This document shows, piece after piece, positions 26,453 through 34,938 of a stretch of 64,000 nt of DNA. Every line of letters starts with the position of its first letter. The first letter of the stretch is position 1. The stretch spans positions 1 through 64,000 of the forward strand of contig JAUIIJ010000029.1 in NCBI GenBank assembly GCA_030431825.1. The letters are read 5' to 3'. The translations under genes and the position numbers were made by a program. The DNA is from Alphaproteobacteria bacterium (GTDB lineage Bacteria > Pseudomonadota > Alphaproteobacteria > Rhodobacterales > Rhodobacteraceae). The notes under the pieces were generated by a model. It ran no database searches. It was given only the letters and a program-made list of their open reading frames with translations, and was not told where the DNA came from.

Positions 26453-27541
26453 ATGAGTCAGACCGGTATTCCCTTTCTGTTCATGCGTGGAGGAACCTCG
26501 CGCGGACCCTACTTCAACCGCGCCGATCTGCCCGATGATCGCGAAACGCTGGCCGAGATACTGCTGGCGGCGGTCGGGTCTGGCCACCCGCTCAACATCG
26601 ACGGTATCGGCGGCGGCGCGGCGGTGACGACAAAGGTTGCGATGTTGTCGCCGTCGGACGACGAATGGGCCGATGTGGATTATTTCTTTGCGCAGGTGTC
26701 GGTCGAAGACCGGCTGGTCGATTTCAAACCGACCTGCGGCAATATCCTGTCCGGTGTCGGCCCCGCGGCAATCGAAATGGGCCTGGTGACGCCGCATGGC
26801 GACGAAACCGAGGTTCGCATCCGTGCCGTCAATACCGGGGCGAAGGTTCTGTCCCGCGTCCGGACCCCGGCCGGACAGCTGACATACGAGGGGAACGCCG
26901 CGATTGCCGGCGTGCCAGGCACGGCGGCCCCGATCACGCTGAATTTCATGGGGGTGGTCGGCTCGTCCACCGGTGCCTTCCTGCCCACGGGCAACATCCG
27001 TGATACGATCGACGGGCTCGAAGTAACCTGCATGGACGTGGCGATGCCGATGGTGATGGCGCGTGCAGGTGATTTCGGTCTGACCGGTTACGAAACCGCA
27101 GCAGAGCTGGACGCCGACAAGGGCTTTTTCGAACGCATGGAAGCGGTGCGTCTGCAGGCGGGCGAAAAGATGGGCATGGGAGATGTTGCCAAATCGGTGA
27201 CACCCAAATTCGGCCTTTTCGCCCAAGCGCGCGATGGCGGCACCGTCGCGGCGCGCTATTTCATGCCGTGGAATACCCATCCCAGCATGGCGGTCACCGG
27301 ATCGCAATGTATGGCGTCCTGCGCCCTGACACCGGGCAGTATCGCCGATGGCCTGCTCGATCGCCCGGACGAGAGCCCCGCGAATGTCGTTCTGGAACAC
27401 CCGTCCGGCACCATCGAAGTGCTTGTCGATTTCGAAATGACCAACGGCTTCAGCCTGAATTCCGCCGGTCTGCTGCGGACGGCGCGCAAGCTCGCCGATG
27501 GCATGATCTACGTGCCGTCCCATATCTGGAAAGGTCACTGA
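26453..27541 (+). CDS. PrpF-family isomerase/tautomerase (4-oxalomesaconate tautomerase-like)
   Basis: The 362-residue cytoplasmic protein has the PrpF double diaminopimelate-epimerase-like fold: the N-terminal FLFMRGGTSRGPYF, PLNIDGIGGGAAVTTKVA, the Cys loop PTCGNILSGVGPAAIE and the second Cys region SQCMASCALTPG. Relatives isomerise double bonds of unsaturated tricarboxylic or dicarboxylic acids, for example trans-aconitate/methylaconitate (PrpF) or 4-oxalomesaconate (GalD). The position 10 bases after the tricarboxylate permease and in the same island as TcuAB favours an aconitate-like substrate over the gallate pathway, of which no other gene is seen. Confidence 0.85.
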   Translation: MSQTGIPFLFMRGGTSRGPYFNRADLPDDRETLAEILLAAVGSGHPLNIDGIGGGAAVTTKVAMLSPSDDEWADVDYFFAQVSVEDRLVDFKPTCGNILSGVGPAAIEMGLVTPHGDETEVRIRAVNTGAKVLSRVRTPAGQLTYEGNAAIAGVPGTAAPITLNFMGVVGSSTGAFLPTGNIRDTIDGLEVTCMDVAMPMVMARAGDFGLTGYETAAELDADKGFFERMEAVRLQAGEKMGMGDVAKSVTPKFGLFAQARDGGTVAARYFMPWNTHPSMAVTGSQCMASCALTPGSIADGLLDRPDESPANVVLEHPSGTIEVLVDFEMTNGFSLNSAGLLRTARKLADGMIYVPSHIWKGH

Positions 27542-27542
27542 C

Positions 27543-28358
27543 ATGCCGATCATGAATTTGCTCGTTGCGTTCAACGGGTCTGCGGAAACCGAGGCCGCCC
27601 TGCGCTATGCGGCCTCGCTCGCGCGCACGCGCAACGCCCACGTCACCGCCCTTCTGGCCCATTCCTCGCATGAAGTCATAGACCGGCGCTGGCGTTGGAT
27701 CCCGGACGAGGCGCGCACGATTCTGGCGGACGCGAACAAGGGCATACTCGCCGCGATCGAGGCTCGTTTCGATGCCCTGCGCGACGAGTTGGGCCTGGGT
27801 GATGGCCTGACGTTTCGCGAACGGGCAGGCCGCGTAGACAACGTTCTCGCAGAGGCCGCCCGACACTTTGACATGCTCATCGTCGGAGCCCATTCCGATC
27901 AGGATGACGCGCATGTCACGCTGCATCCGGACCGCATTGCGCTTTTGTCGGGCCGACCGGTGATCGTGATACCGGCCGGTTACGATGCCGGCGCACAGCA
28001 CAGCCATGCCGCGCTTGCCTGGGACGGCGGACGCGCTGCGGCGCGCGCGCTGTCCGACGGTCTCCGCCTGCTCGAAGCCGAGGGCAAGGTCAGCGTGCTG
28101 ACCGTCGGACAGCGGGGTGGCTGGCCTGTCGAGGACCTGATTACCCATCTTTCGCGGCACGATGTGGACGCCATTCACGAGAACTTTCCGGAAAAGCACG
28201 CTGTGGCCGATACGATCCTGTCCTATTGCGAGCGGCACGATCCGTCACTGCTGGTACTTGGGGCCTACGAACACTCGAAGTTCCGCGAGGATTTCCTGGG
28301 TGGTGTGACAGCCGACGTTCTGCGGCGAATCAAGATTCCCGTTCTCCTGTCCCATTGA
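27543..28358 (+). CDS. Universal stress protein, tandem UspA domains
   Basis: The 271-residue protein starts MNLLVAFNGSAETEAALRYAASLARTRNAHVTALL (read in parts), a UspA strand-helix pair. The second half repeats the fold with VSVLTVG and the late LLVLGAYEHSKFREDFLGGVTADVLRRIKIPVLL, which contains the G-x-(9)-G-S/T-like ATP loop in weakened form. Tandem Usp proteins often sit in catabolic operons and act in stress signalling. The start ATG 27543 follows the isomerase stop by one base, so the two genes are tightly coupled. Confidence 0.85.
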   Translation: MPIMNLLVAFNGSAETEAALRYAASLARTRNAHVTALLAHSSHEVIDRRWRWIPDEARTILADANKGILAAIEARFDALRDELGLGDGLTFRERAGRVDNVLAEAARHFDMLIVGAHSDQDDAHVTLHPDRIALLSGRPVIVIPAGYDAGAQHSHAALAWDGGRAAARALSDGLRLLEAEGKVSVLTVGQRGGWPVEDLITHLSRHDVDAIHENFPEKHAVADTILSYCERHDPSLLVLGAYEHSKFREDFLGGVTADVLRRIKIPVLLSH

Positions 28359-28369
28359 GGAAACACGTC

Positions 28370-28525
28370 ATGACCGACCACGAGAAACTCGTCGAAGTGC
28401 GTCGCCAACTCGAAGACCTGCGCGCCAGCCTCGCACAGCGCATCCGGAGTTGCGCGGGCTCGCGGAACGATCTTACCGACCTGCACGCGCGTGTCAGCAA
28501 GGCGATCCAGGCTCTCTATGGATAA
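28370..28525 (+). CDS. Small helical protein, 51 residues, unknown function
   Basis: A short frame starts MTDHEKLVEVRRQLEDL and ends VSKAIQALYG. It is highly charged and predicted entirely helical with heptad-like Leu spacing, and has one Cys. It has a ribosome site (TTGAGGAAACACGTC before ATG 28370), sits 11 bases after the Usp gene and 9 bases before the dehydrogenase gene, so it belongs to the operon by position. I do not recognise a family. Codon use is like that of its neighbours, which favours a real gene. Confidence 0.6.
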   Translation: MTDHEKLVEVRRQLEDLRASLAQRIRSCAGSRNDLTDLHARVSKAIQALYG

Positions 28526-28534
28526 CATCGGAGC

Positions 28535-29515
28535 ATGAAGGTCCATATTCTCGATGACTGGTTCGACACGCTGCGTGGCCTGCCATGCTTTCGCCTGCTC
28601 GCCGGGCATGAGGTGACCGTCTGGACCGACCACCAGCCCGACGAAGCGATCCTGGCCGAGCGGCTGGCGGATTGTGACGCGCTTGTCCTGTTTCGGGAGC
28701 GAACCCGCATCACGCGCGGCTTGCTGCAGCGATTGCCCAACCTCAGACTGATCTCGCAGCGCAGCGCATATCCCCATGTGGATCTCGCCGCCTGCACGGA
28801 CGCGGGCGTACTGCTCTGTTCCAACACGCATTCGGATGCACCCTCCTACGCCGCATCCGAGCTGACCCTTGGTCTGATGCTCGCGGCCATGCGACAGATT
28901 CCCCAACAGATGGCCTCTGCCAAGGCCGGACGGTGGCAGATGGGTGTAGGCAAGTCGCTGCGGGGGCGTACACTCGGGCTTTACGGGTATGGCCGCATCG
29001 CGGGCGCCGTTGCCGGCTATGCCGCGGCATTGGGTATGAGCGTGGTCTGGTGGGGGTCGCAGGCCGGTCGGGCCCGGGCCGCCGCCGATGGCCATGCCGT
29101 CGCATCGGATCGGGCAACGTTCTTTGCGCAAAGCGATATCGTGTCGATCCATGTCAGGCTGAAACCCGAAACAAGGGGCATCATCACCTCCGAAGACCTG
29201 GGGTACATGCAGAACGGAGCGCTGTTCGTGAACACCTCGCGTGCGGCCGTTATCGCACCGGGCGCCTTGCTCGACGCCTTGAACAAGGGTCGCCCCGGCA
29301 TGGCTGCCATCGATGTATTTGACAATGAACCCGTGACGGATGCCTCGGATCCGTTGCTGGCGCATCCGAATTTGATCTGCACACCGCATATCGGTTTCGT
29401 GACCGAGGATGAATTCGATCTGCAATTCTCGGATATCTTTGAACAGATAAATGCCTATGCCGCCGGTCGGCCGATCAACATGATCAACCCCGAGGTTTGG
29501 TCCGGCGTCGAATGA
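28535..29515 (+). CDS. D-2-hydroxyacid dehydrogenase (NAD-dependent)
   Basis: The 326-residue enzyme shows the D-isomer 2-hydroxyacid dehydrogenase layout: the substrate-domain opening MKVHILDDW, the cofactor helix LRGRTLGLYGYGRIAGAVAGYA (GxGxxG-like), the signature VNTSRAAVIAPGALLDAL with the catalytic Arg region, the Glu region DVFDNEP and the catalytic His in CTPHIGFVTE. Relatives are glyoxylate/hydroxypyruvate reductase-like and phosphoglycerate dehydrogenase-like. Its substrate may be a hydroxy-di- or tricarboxylate given the context, but that is inference. Its 3' end overlaps the convergent AbrB gene by 32 bases. Confidence 0.85.
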   Translation: MKVHILDDWFDTLRGLPCFRLLAGHEVTVWTDHQPDEAILAERLADCDALVLFRERTRITRGLLQRLPNLRLISQRSAYPHVDLAACTDAGVLLCSNTHSDAPSYAASELTLGLMLAAMRQIPQQMASAKAGRWQMGVGKSLRGRTLGLYGYGRIAGAVAGYAAALGMSVVWWGSQAGRARAAADGHAVASDRATFFAQSDIVSIHVRLKPETRGIITSEDLGYMQNGALFVNTSRAAVIAPGALLDALNKGRPGMAAIDVFDNEPVTDASDPLLAHPNLICTPHIGFVTEDEFDLQFSDIFEQINAYAAGRPINMINPEVWSGVE

Positions 29516-30548
29516 GTGCGGCGACAATGGGGGCGCCGATGATAACGAGAATGATGCGCGTCAGATGGTGCGTGATGACGAAACCCAGATCGGCGCCGGT
29601 CACGATTGCGAGGACGGTCATCTCGGCCTGTCCGCCGGGGGCAAAGGCCAGGAATGCCTCGACCGGCTGACCAAGTCCCAACCCCGTAACCACCAGCGTG
29701 AAGACAGCCGCCAGAGCCGCCAGCAACACGACGTATGTGACACCAGCGATCACCACACGGCGGAGTTCGGCCAGAGTCACCCCGACGAAATGCACCCCGA
29801 TGCCGCAGCCGATGAAGAACTGCGCCGCAAGGATCGCCTCGAGCGGTGGGCGGGTGTGGATCATGTCCGAAAGCGAAAGCACTGCGGTCACGATCATCGG
29901 CCCGAGGATCGACGCGCCGAACAGCCCGATGCGCTCGCCGCCCTTCCAGCCGATCCACGCGGCCGCGATCATCATCAGAAGCTCTGATACCGGAATATCC
30001 CGTGCCGGTGCGCCGATGGGATTGGTCAGATCCGCGCCGTAAACCAGCGTCAGGAACAAAGGTGCCAATGTCACCAGGATCAGAACGCGTGTGGCGTGGA
30101 TCAGTGACAAGGCGCGGGGGTTGCCGCCGGCTTCGGTGCCGAAGATAACCATGTCCTGCAGACCTCCGGGCATGGCTGCGTAATAGGCCGTCGGCAGGTC
30201 AAAGCCCCAGACTTTCCTGAAGAACGGCACCCCGAAAAGCCCGATCAGCAGAATGAACAGCGGGATCAGCGCCACGGAACCCGCCATCTTTGGAAGTTCC
30301 GCAAACAGTGCGGGCGTGATCGATGCCCCGACCGCGACACCAAGGATGGTTCGCGCGGCGACGGAAACCTGACCGAATCCCTTGATCGGCACATGTGCCA
30401 GCGCGGCGATAAGGCAGGCGGTCATCGGACCGAAGAGGAAAGGCAGCGGCAGGTTCAGCAGCCAGAAAATGACTGTTCCGAAAGCAGCGAGTGCAAGTGT
30501 CAGAAGTCGTTTCTGCCAGGCCGGGAGTTGGGAGGAATGGTGTGACAA
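29484..30548 (-). CDS. AbrB-family membrane protein (putative transporter/regulator)
   Basis: This protein of about 354 residues has around 10 membrane helices arranged as two similar halves, the pattern of the AbrB/ammonia-monooxygenase-named duplicated family. Indicative segments are LLNLPLPFLFGPMTACLIAAL, GVAVGASITPALFAEL, YYAAMPGGLQDMVIFGTEAGG and, in the second repeat, AFAPGGQAEMTVLAIVTGADLGFVITHH. Members often neighbour tricarboxylate transporters and may export or import acids. The start is uncertain: TTG at 30548 (upstream GGAA) is chosen because the next one up, TTG 30596, lies inside a likely operator. It is divergent from the GntR gene. Confidence 0.78.
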   Translation of the reverse strand: MSHHSSQLPAWQKRLLTLALAAFGTVIFWLLNLPLPFLFGPMTACLIAALAHVPIKGFGQVSVAARTILGVAVGASITPALFAELPKMAGSVALIPLFILLIGLFGVPFFRKVWGFDLPTAYYAAMPGGLQDMVIFGTEAGGNPRALSLIHATRVLILVTLAPLFLTLVYGADLTNPIGAPARDIPVSELLMMIAAAWIGWKGGERIGLFGASILGPMIVTAVLSLSDMIHTRPPLEAILAAQFFIGCGIGVHFVGVTLAELRRVVIAGVTYVVLLAALAAVFTLVVTGLGLGQPVEAFLAFAPGGQAEMTVLAIVTGADLGFVITHHLTRIILVIIGAPIVAALIRRRTKPRG

Positions 30549-30585
30549 GGGGCGTTTCCGAAGCTGTTGACACGCTTTGTGTACG

Positions 30586-30607
30586 CTTGTATGCAACCGG
30601 ATACAAG
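30586..30607. promoter_or_regulatory. Palindromic operator, probably for the adjacent GntR regulator
   Basis: CTTGTAT (30586-30592) and ATACAAG (30601-30607) form a perfect 7-base inverted repeat with an 8-base centre. It sits between the divergent AbrB and GntR genes, 17 bases before the GntR start. GntR/FadR-type regulators bind such TTGTAT-type palindromes. I infer autoregulation and control of the AbrB gene. Confidence 0.65.
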
Positions 30608-30624
30608 ATGCAAGGGAAACCCAC

Positions 30625-31302
30625 GTGACCGTGACGGACGACCAGACACAGACCCGCCCGCAGGGGAATTCGGCCTATATGCAGTTGCTGGATGATATCA
30701 GGAACGGCGTGCTGGATCCCGGCGAGCGATTGCGCGAGACCGAGTTGGCCGAGCGTCTCGGGGTCAGCCGGACACCCATCCGCGAAGCCATACGCCAGCT
30801 GGAGGCCGACGGATTGGTCGCTCATGTTCCGCGGCTTGGTGCGACGGTGCGCAGCCTTGATTATGCGGAAGTCATGGAACTCTACGAAATGCGCGCCGTG
30901 CTGGAAGGCACATCCGCGCGGCTGGCGGCGCGCGCCGCGTCCGAGGTCGAGCTTGAGGAACTGTCAAAGCTGAACGATCAACTGGCCCGCGCGGGGACCG
31001 GTGCAGAGGCGACGCGCATCAACCGGATATTCCACGCGACGCTGCTCGATGCGGCCAAGAACCGTTTTCTGGCCAAGTCGATGTTGTCCCTGCAAAAGGC
31101 CCTGCTGATCCTTGGCCGGTCTCAGCTTGCCGACAGCGAGAGGGCCGAAGAGGCGGTGGAAGAGCATCGCCGCATCATGGACGCCTTGCTGGTGCGCGAC
31201 GGTGCGACCGCCGAGGCACAGATGCGCGCCCATATTCAGGCCGCACAGCGCATGCGTATCCGTTCGCTGCAGGAGCGTGATCGCGGCCTCGAAGACTCGT
31301 GA
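30625..31302 (+). CDS. GntR-family regulator, FCD (FadR-type) domain
   Basis: The 225-residue protein has an N-terminal winged helix (YMQLLDDIRNGVLDPGERLRETELAERLGVSRTPIREAIRQLEADGLV, in the usual order) and a C-terminal FCD domain with metal-binding candidates Asp in ELYEMRAVLEG region and His in IFHATLLDAAKN, EEHRRIMDALL and RAHIQAA. FCD regulators respond to carboxylic acids such as citrate, malonate or gluconate. Start GTG 30625 follows AAGGGA. It is 13 bases upstream of tcuA and probably represses tcuAB and itself until the acid binds; Salmonella tcuR, by contrast, is a LysR-type gene. Confidence 0.88.
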   Translation: MTVTDDQTQTRPQGNSAYMQLLDDIRNGVLDPGERLRETELAERLGVSRTPIREAIRQLEADGLVAHVPRLGATVRSLDYAEVMELYEMRAVLEGTSARLAARAASEVELEELSKLNDQLARAGTGAEATRINRIFHATLLDAAKNRFLAKSMLSLQKALLILGRSQLADSERAEEAVEEHRRIMDALLVRDGATAEAQMRAHIQAAQRMRIRSLQERDRGLEDS

Positions 31303-31315
31303 GTGGAGCGTTGTC

Positions 31316-32710
31316 ATGAAAGCCGGACCGGATACCTATGACCTAGTGGTGGTCGGTGGCGGCAATGCCGCCCTGTGCGCCGCGATCACCGCGGCGGAAG
31401 CGGGCGCGCGGACGCTGATACTCGAAACCGCGCCCAAACCATATCGCGGCGGCAATTCGCGCCATACCCGTAATTTCCGGTGCATGCATTCCGGTCCACT
31501 TGGTCCGTTGACGGAAAGCTACAGCGAGGACGAGTATCTTGCCGATCTCATGAAGGTGACCGATGGCAAGACCGACGAACACCTTGCACGACTTGCAATC
31601 CGCACTTCGGAAGAATGCCTGCCCTGGATGGAGCAGCATGGCGTCCGGTTCCAGCCGTCGCTTTCGGGCACTCTGTCGCTCGCGCGGACCAACGCCTTTT
31701 TTCTCGGCGGTGGCAAGAGCCTTGTGAATGCCTATTATCGCACCGCCAGCGCCCTTGGCGTCGAGGTTCTCTATGAAGCCGCCGTGACGCATCTGGAACT
31801 GGAAGGTGATACGGTCACCCGTGTCGATTTTACCCATGAGGGCGACAGAAAGAGCGTTTCGCCGAAATCCGTGGTGGTGGCGTCGGGCGGTTTTCAGGCC
31901 GATACCGACTGGTTGGCCCGCGCCTGGGGACCCGCGGCAAAGAACTTTCTGATCCGTGGCACCCCGTATAACCGGGGGATCGTGCTGGCGGATCTGCTGG
32001 GGCAGGGGATTGCACAGGTGGGAGACCCCACACAGTGTCACGCCGTCGCCATCGACGGCCGGGCTCCGAAATTCGATGGGGGTATCGTTACCCGTCTGGA
32101 TTGCGTGCCGTTTTCCATTGTCGTCAACAAGAATGCGGAACGCTTTTATGACGAAGGGGAAGATGTCTGGCCCAAGCGCTATGCGATCTGGGGCCGACTG
32201 GTGGCCGCCCAGCCCGGGCAAGTGGGCCATGTCATCATCGATGCCAAGTCGCTCGATCTCTTCATGCCGTCGGTCTTTCCGCCGATCAGGGCCGATAGCG
32301 TGGAAGAACTGGCCGAAAAGATGGGCCTGCCGCCCGAAAAGCTTCGCCTGACGCTGGATGCGTTCAACGCCGCCTGCGGCGATACATCCGGTTTCCACCC
32401 GACCGAGCTTGATGGCGTGACCACCAGCGGAATTTCCCCGCCAAAAACAAACTGGGCGCGCCCGATCTGCGAGCCGCCATTCTATGGCTATTCACTGCGA
32501 ACCGGCGTCACTTTCACCTATCTCGGGCTGAAGGTGAACGAGAGGGCCCAATGCTCCATCGGCGACCGCGCGGTCACGAACCTTTGGGCGGCGGGCGAAA
32601 CCATGGCCGGCTCGATCCTGGGGCAGGGTTACCTGGCGGGTTTCGGCATGACCATTGGCACCGTGTTCGGCCGTATCGCGGGCAGGGAGGCCGCAGCCCA
32701 TGCAAACTGA
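31316..32710 (+). CDS. tcuA: FAD-dependent tricarballylate dehydrogenase TcuA
   Basis: TcuA oxidises tricarballylate to cis-aconitate. The 464-residue flavoprotein has the N-terminal FAD dinucleotide motif YDLVVVGGGNAALCAAITAAEAG, then the PYRGGNSRHTRNFR loop typical of the fumarate-reductase/succinate-dehydrogenase-like superfamily and of TcuA, and a C-terminal FAD segment NLWAAGETMAGSILGQGYLAGFGMTIG. The length matches Salmonella TcuA (about 467). It is cytoplasmic and passes electrons to TcuB, whose start overlaps its last 11 bases. The ATG at 31316 is the only start compatible with the FAD motif. Confidence 0.9.
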   Translation: MKAGPDTYDLVVVGGGNAALCAAITAAEAGARTLILETAPKPYRGGNSRHTRNFRCMHSGPLGPLTESYSEDEYLADLMKVTDGKTDEHLARLAIRTSEECLPWMEQHGVRFQPSLSGTLSLARTNAFFLGGGKSLVNAYYRTASALGVEVLYEAAVTHLELEGDTVTRVDFTHEGDRKSVSPKSVVVASGGFQADTDWLARAWGPAAKNFLIRGTPYNRGIVLADLLGQGIAQVGDPTQCHAVAIDGRAPKFDGGIVTRLDCVPFSIVVNKNAERFYDEGEDVWPKRYAIWGRLVAAQPGQVGHVIIDAKSLDLFMPSVFPPIRADSVEELAEKMGLPPEKLRLTLDAFNAACGDTSGFHPTELDGVTTSGISPPKTNWARPICEPPFYGYSLRTGVTFTYLGLKVNERAQCSIGDRAVTNLWAAGETMAGSILGQGYLAGFGMTIGTVFGRIAGREAAAHAN

Positions 32711-33812
32711 CCTTTTGTCCGAAGCACGCCGCCAGGCCGAGATCTGCAATGCCTGCCGATATTGCGAAGGCTACTGCGCGGTTTTCCCGGCGCTGCATCG
32801 CGAACGGGCGTTCAGCGATGGCAACCTGACACAGTTTGCCAATCTCTGCCACAACTGTCGGGGCTGCTATTATGCGTGCCAATATACCGCGCCGCATGAA
32901 TTCGATCTGAACCTGCCGAAAGCGCTGGCCGAGCTGCGCCAGCACAGTTGGAAGACCCATGCCTGGCCACGGCGCTTTGCCGATCTTTTCGACCGGTCGG
33001 GCATGTTGATCTCGGTGGGGCTGATCGTCTGCTTCGGGCTGTTCTTTGCCCTGGTACAGGGAATGAGACCCGAATCCGGTGCAGGCTTCTATGCCTACAT
33101 GTCGCATGGGCTGATGGTTGCGATCTTCTTGCCCGCGTTCCTGCTGCCGTTGCTGACCATCGCCATTTCCCTGCGCGGGTTCTGGCGAACCGTGGGCGGC
33201 GCGGATCTCCGGCTTGGGGATCTCTGGTCGGCTCTGAAGTCCGCTGGCCGGATGAAAAACCTCGAAGGCGGGCACGGAGATGGCTGCAATTTCGAGGACG
33301 AGGACCGTTTCAGCCACGCGCGCCGACACTTTCATCAGGCGGTACTTTACGGGTTTCTGCTGTGCTTTGCCTCGACATCGACCGGCACCGTGCTGCACTA
33401 TGTTTTTTCAATGCAGGCGCCATACGGCATCTTCAGCCTGCCCAAACTGTTGGGCGTGCCGGGGGGTATCCTTCTCTGTGTCGGGACGCTCGGGCTGGCC
33501 GGTCTGAAGCTCAGGGCGGACTCCGAACTGGGTGCGCCCAAAGCCTGGGGCGGCGAGATGGCCTTCGTTCTCCTGCTCTTTACCGTCGCTGCTACCGGCC
33601 TGATCCTCTACGCCGCGACGGGTACGCCTTGGGTCAACTGGCTGCTTCCGATACACCTCGGCTCCGTTCTCACCCTTTTCCTGCTCACGCCCTATTCCAA
33701 GATGGCGCATGGGTTCTACCGCATGGCGGCATTGACGCAGGAGGCCGGCGCAATGCGTCGGGCTGACAGCACCCAGGCCCATATGTCGCTCGGCAAAGAA
33801 GAACGTCGATAG
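32700..33812 (+). CDS. tcuB: TcuB, membrane iron-sulfur protein of tricarballylate utilisation
   Basis: TcuB is thought to reoxidise the FADH2 of TcuA by passing electrons to the membrane pool. The 370-residue product has two cysteine clusters near the N-terminus, CNACRYCEGYCAVFP and CHNCRGCYYACQY, each fitting a [4Fe-4S] cluster, followed by about six membrane helices (for example MLISVGLIVCFGLFFALV and LTLFLLTPYSKMAHGFYR). It overlaps tcuA by 11 bases and ends the operon. The third Salmonella gene, the tcuC transporter, is missing here; the Tct system upstream may replace it. Confidence 0.9.
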   Translation: MQTDLLSEARRQAEICNACRYCEGYCAVFPALHRERAFSDGNLTQFANLCHNCRGCYYACQYTAPHEFDLNLPKALAELRQHSWKTHAWPRRFADLFDRSGMLISVGLIVCFGLFFALVQGMRPESGAGFYAYMSHGLMVAIFLPAFLLPLLTIAISLRGFWRTVGGADLRLGDLWSALKSAGRMKNLEGGHGDGCNFEDEDRFSHARRHFHQAVLYGFLLCFASTSTGTVLHYVFSMQAPYGIFSLPKLLGVPGGILLCVGTLGLAGLKLRADSELGAPKAWGGEMAFVLLLFTVAATGLILYAATGTPWVNWLLPIHLGSVLTLFLLTPYSKMAHGFYRMAALTQEAGAMRRADSTQAHMSLGKEERR

Positions 33813-34100
33813 CAGTACCTACCGGGGCAAAATCTGACAGCACCTGCGCCGTCTTTGTTATGCCCGGGCTGGAATTTCAGGCCGCGCCGGACGGCACGGC
33901 CCTTTCGGTCCTGATGCTGCAGGGCGCCAACGCGGAGGGTCGAAGGATCCGTGATCGTCTGTACCTGTCAATCGGTCAGCAGCCTGTGCTTTGGGCCCAT
34001 CGTTCGGTTCATCATACAGGAGAACCGCCGGGCTTGGACCCGTTGCATTGAACTTGGAAACCATCCCGGCTCGTTCAAATACGGTTTTGAACTCGAACGA

Positions 34101-34568
34101 TTACTCTTCAAGAAACAGGGGCACCGTCGACAGCGACATCTTGGCTGACCCGTTCTGAACGTCGCGGGCGTGAGAGATGTAGATCAATGCCTTGTTATCG
34201 GAGTCATAAATCCGTCGCACGTTCAGGGATTTCCAGATCACAGAGCGCCGTTCCGAAAACACGCTTTCACCCTCTTCCGAGGTATCGATGTCACCCATCG
34301 TGATCGGGCCGGTCTGGCGGCAGGAAATAGAGGAATTCGACGGGTCCTCGAACCAGTCTCCCTTTTGAAGCCGGTCGATCACCCCGCGATCGAAATAGGC
34401 GACATGACAGGTGATGCCATCGACCTTGGGGTCGGCAAAGGCTTCGATAATGATGTCATTTCCCAGCCAGTCGACATCGACCTTGCCAACCTCTTCTGCG
34501 TGGACGGTTGGTGCAATCAGGGCGACGAAGGTTGCCTTGACCGCCAGCCGCCGGATGCAACGTTTCAT
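34101..34568 (-). CDS. creA: CreA family protein
   Basis: The 155-residue protein has a signal peptide (residues 1-24, cleavage near VHA-E) and the almost invariant CreA core: GKVDVDWLGNDIIIEAFADPKVDGITCHVAYFDRG (in parts) followed by DPSNSSISCRQTGPI with its two conserved Cys. CreA is widespread, periplasmic, and of unknown function; the E. coli gene neighbours creBCD. The ATG at 34568 has an excellent GGAGGA site. It is followed by an unrelated region and preceded by a tiny membrane-peptide gene on the same strand. Confidence 0.9.
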   Translation of the reverse strand: MKRCIRRLAVKATFVALIAPTVHAEEVGKVDVDWLGNDIIIEAFADPKVDGITCHVAYFDRGVIDRLQKGDWFEDPSNSSISCRQTGPITMGDIDTSEEGESVFSERRSVIWKSLNVRRIYDSDNKALIYISHARDVQNGSAKMSLSTVPLFLEE

Positions 34569-34582
34569 GTGCTCCTCCGTCG

Positions 34583-34657
34583 TCAGGTCAGACCGAGAAT
34601 ACTCAGAACAAGCAAAACGACAACGATGACACCGATGATGTAAAATACGCGATTCAT
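34583..34657 (-). CDS. Tiny single-helix membrane peptide (24 residues)
   Basis: A 24-codon frame begins MNRVFYIIGVIVVV at ATG 34657, with AGGA upstream, and ends in TGA at 34583. Apart from Asn2 and Arg3 it is wholly hydrophobic, long enough for one membrane helix. It is 14 bases upstream of creA on the same strand. A close sequence relative (MMHNVFYLIGVIVVV) lies at 38666-38737. The shared core F-Y-x-I-G-V-I-V-V-V argues for selection at the protein level. Function unknown. Confidence 0.65.
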   Translation of the reverse strand: MNRVFYIIGVIVVVLLVLSILGLT

Positions 34658-34737
34658 AGGGATTCCTGTTACCGGTCGCCCGGATATTTCTGATATTGAA
34701 GTTGATGGGACCGCCGTGAACCGGCGGCCCCCGCAGA

Positions 34738-34938
34738 TCACGAGTTTTCGTTCAGGAAGTCATCGACTTCCTTCTTCGCTTCTTCCTTGGATTTTCCGTA
34801 TTTTGCCTGGAGTTTGCCTTCCAGCGCTTCCCGGTTGCCATCCATCTCTGCCAACTCGTCGTCGGTCAGATCGCCCCACTTGGCTTTGATGTTGCCGGTC
34901 ATTTCCTTCCACTTACCTTGGACTTGATCCCAGTTCAT
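34738..34938 (-). CDS. CsbD family stress protein
   Basis: The 66-residue protein MNWDQVQGKWKEMTGNIKAKWGDLTDDELAEMDGNREALEGKLQAKYG (in parts) is a textbook CsbD protein, with the NWDQVxGxWKEMxGxxKxKWGxLTDDDL signature. CsbD is a small hydrophilic protein under general-stress control in Bacillus and many proteobacteria; its biochemical role is unknown. It is followed by the tiny membrane-peptide gene and creA. The 438 bases upstream carry no other gene. Confidence 0.93.
   Translation of the reverse strand: MNWDQVQGKWKEMTGNIKAKWGDLTDDELAEMDGNREALEGKLQAKYGKSKEEAKKEVDDFLNENS

Noticed and set aside
33813..34100. Small plus- and minus-strand frames between tcuB and creA
   Set aside because: No ribosome site, domain or coding bias.
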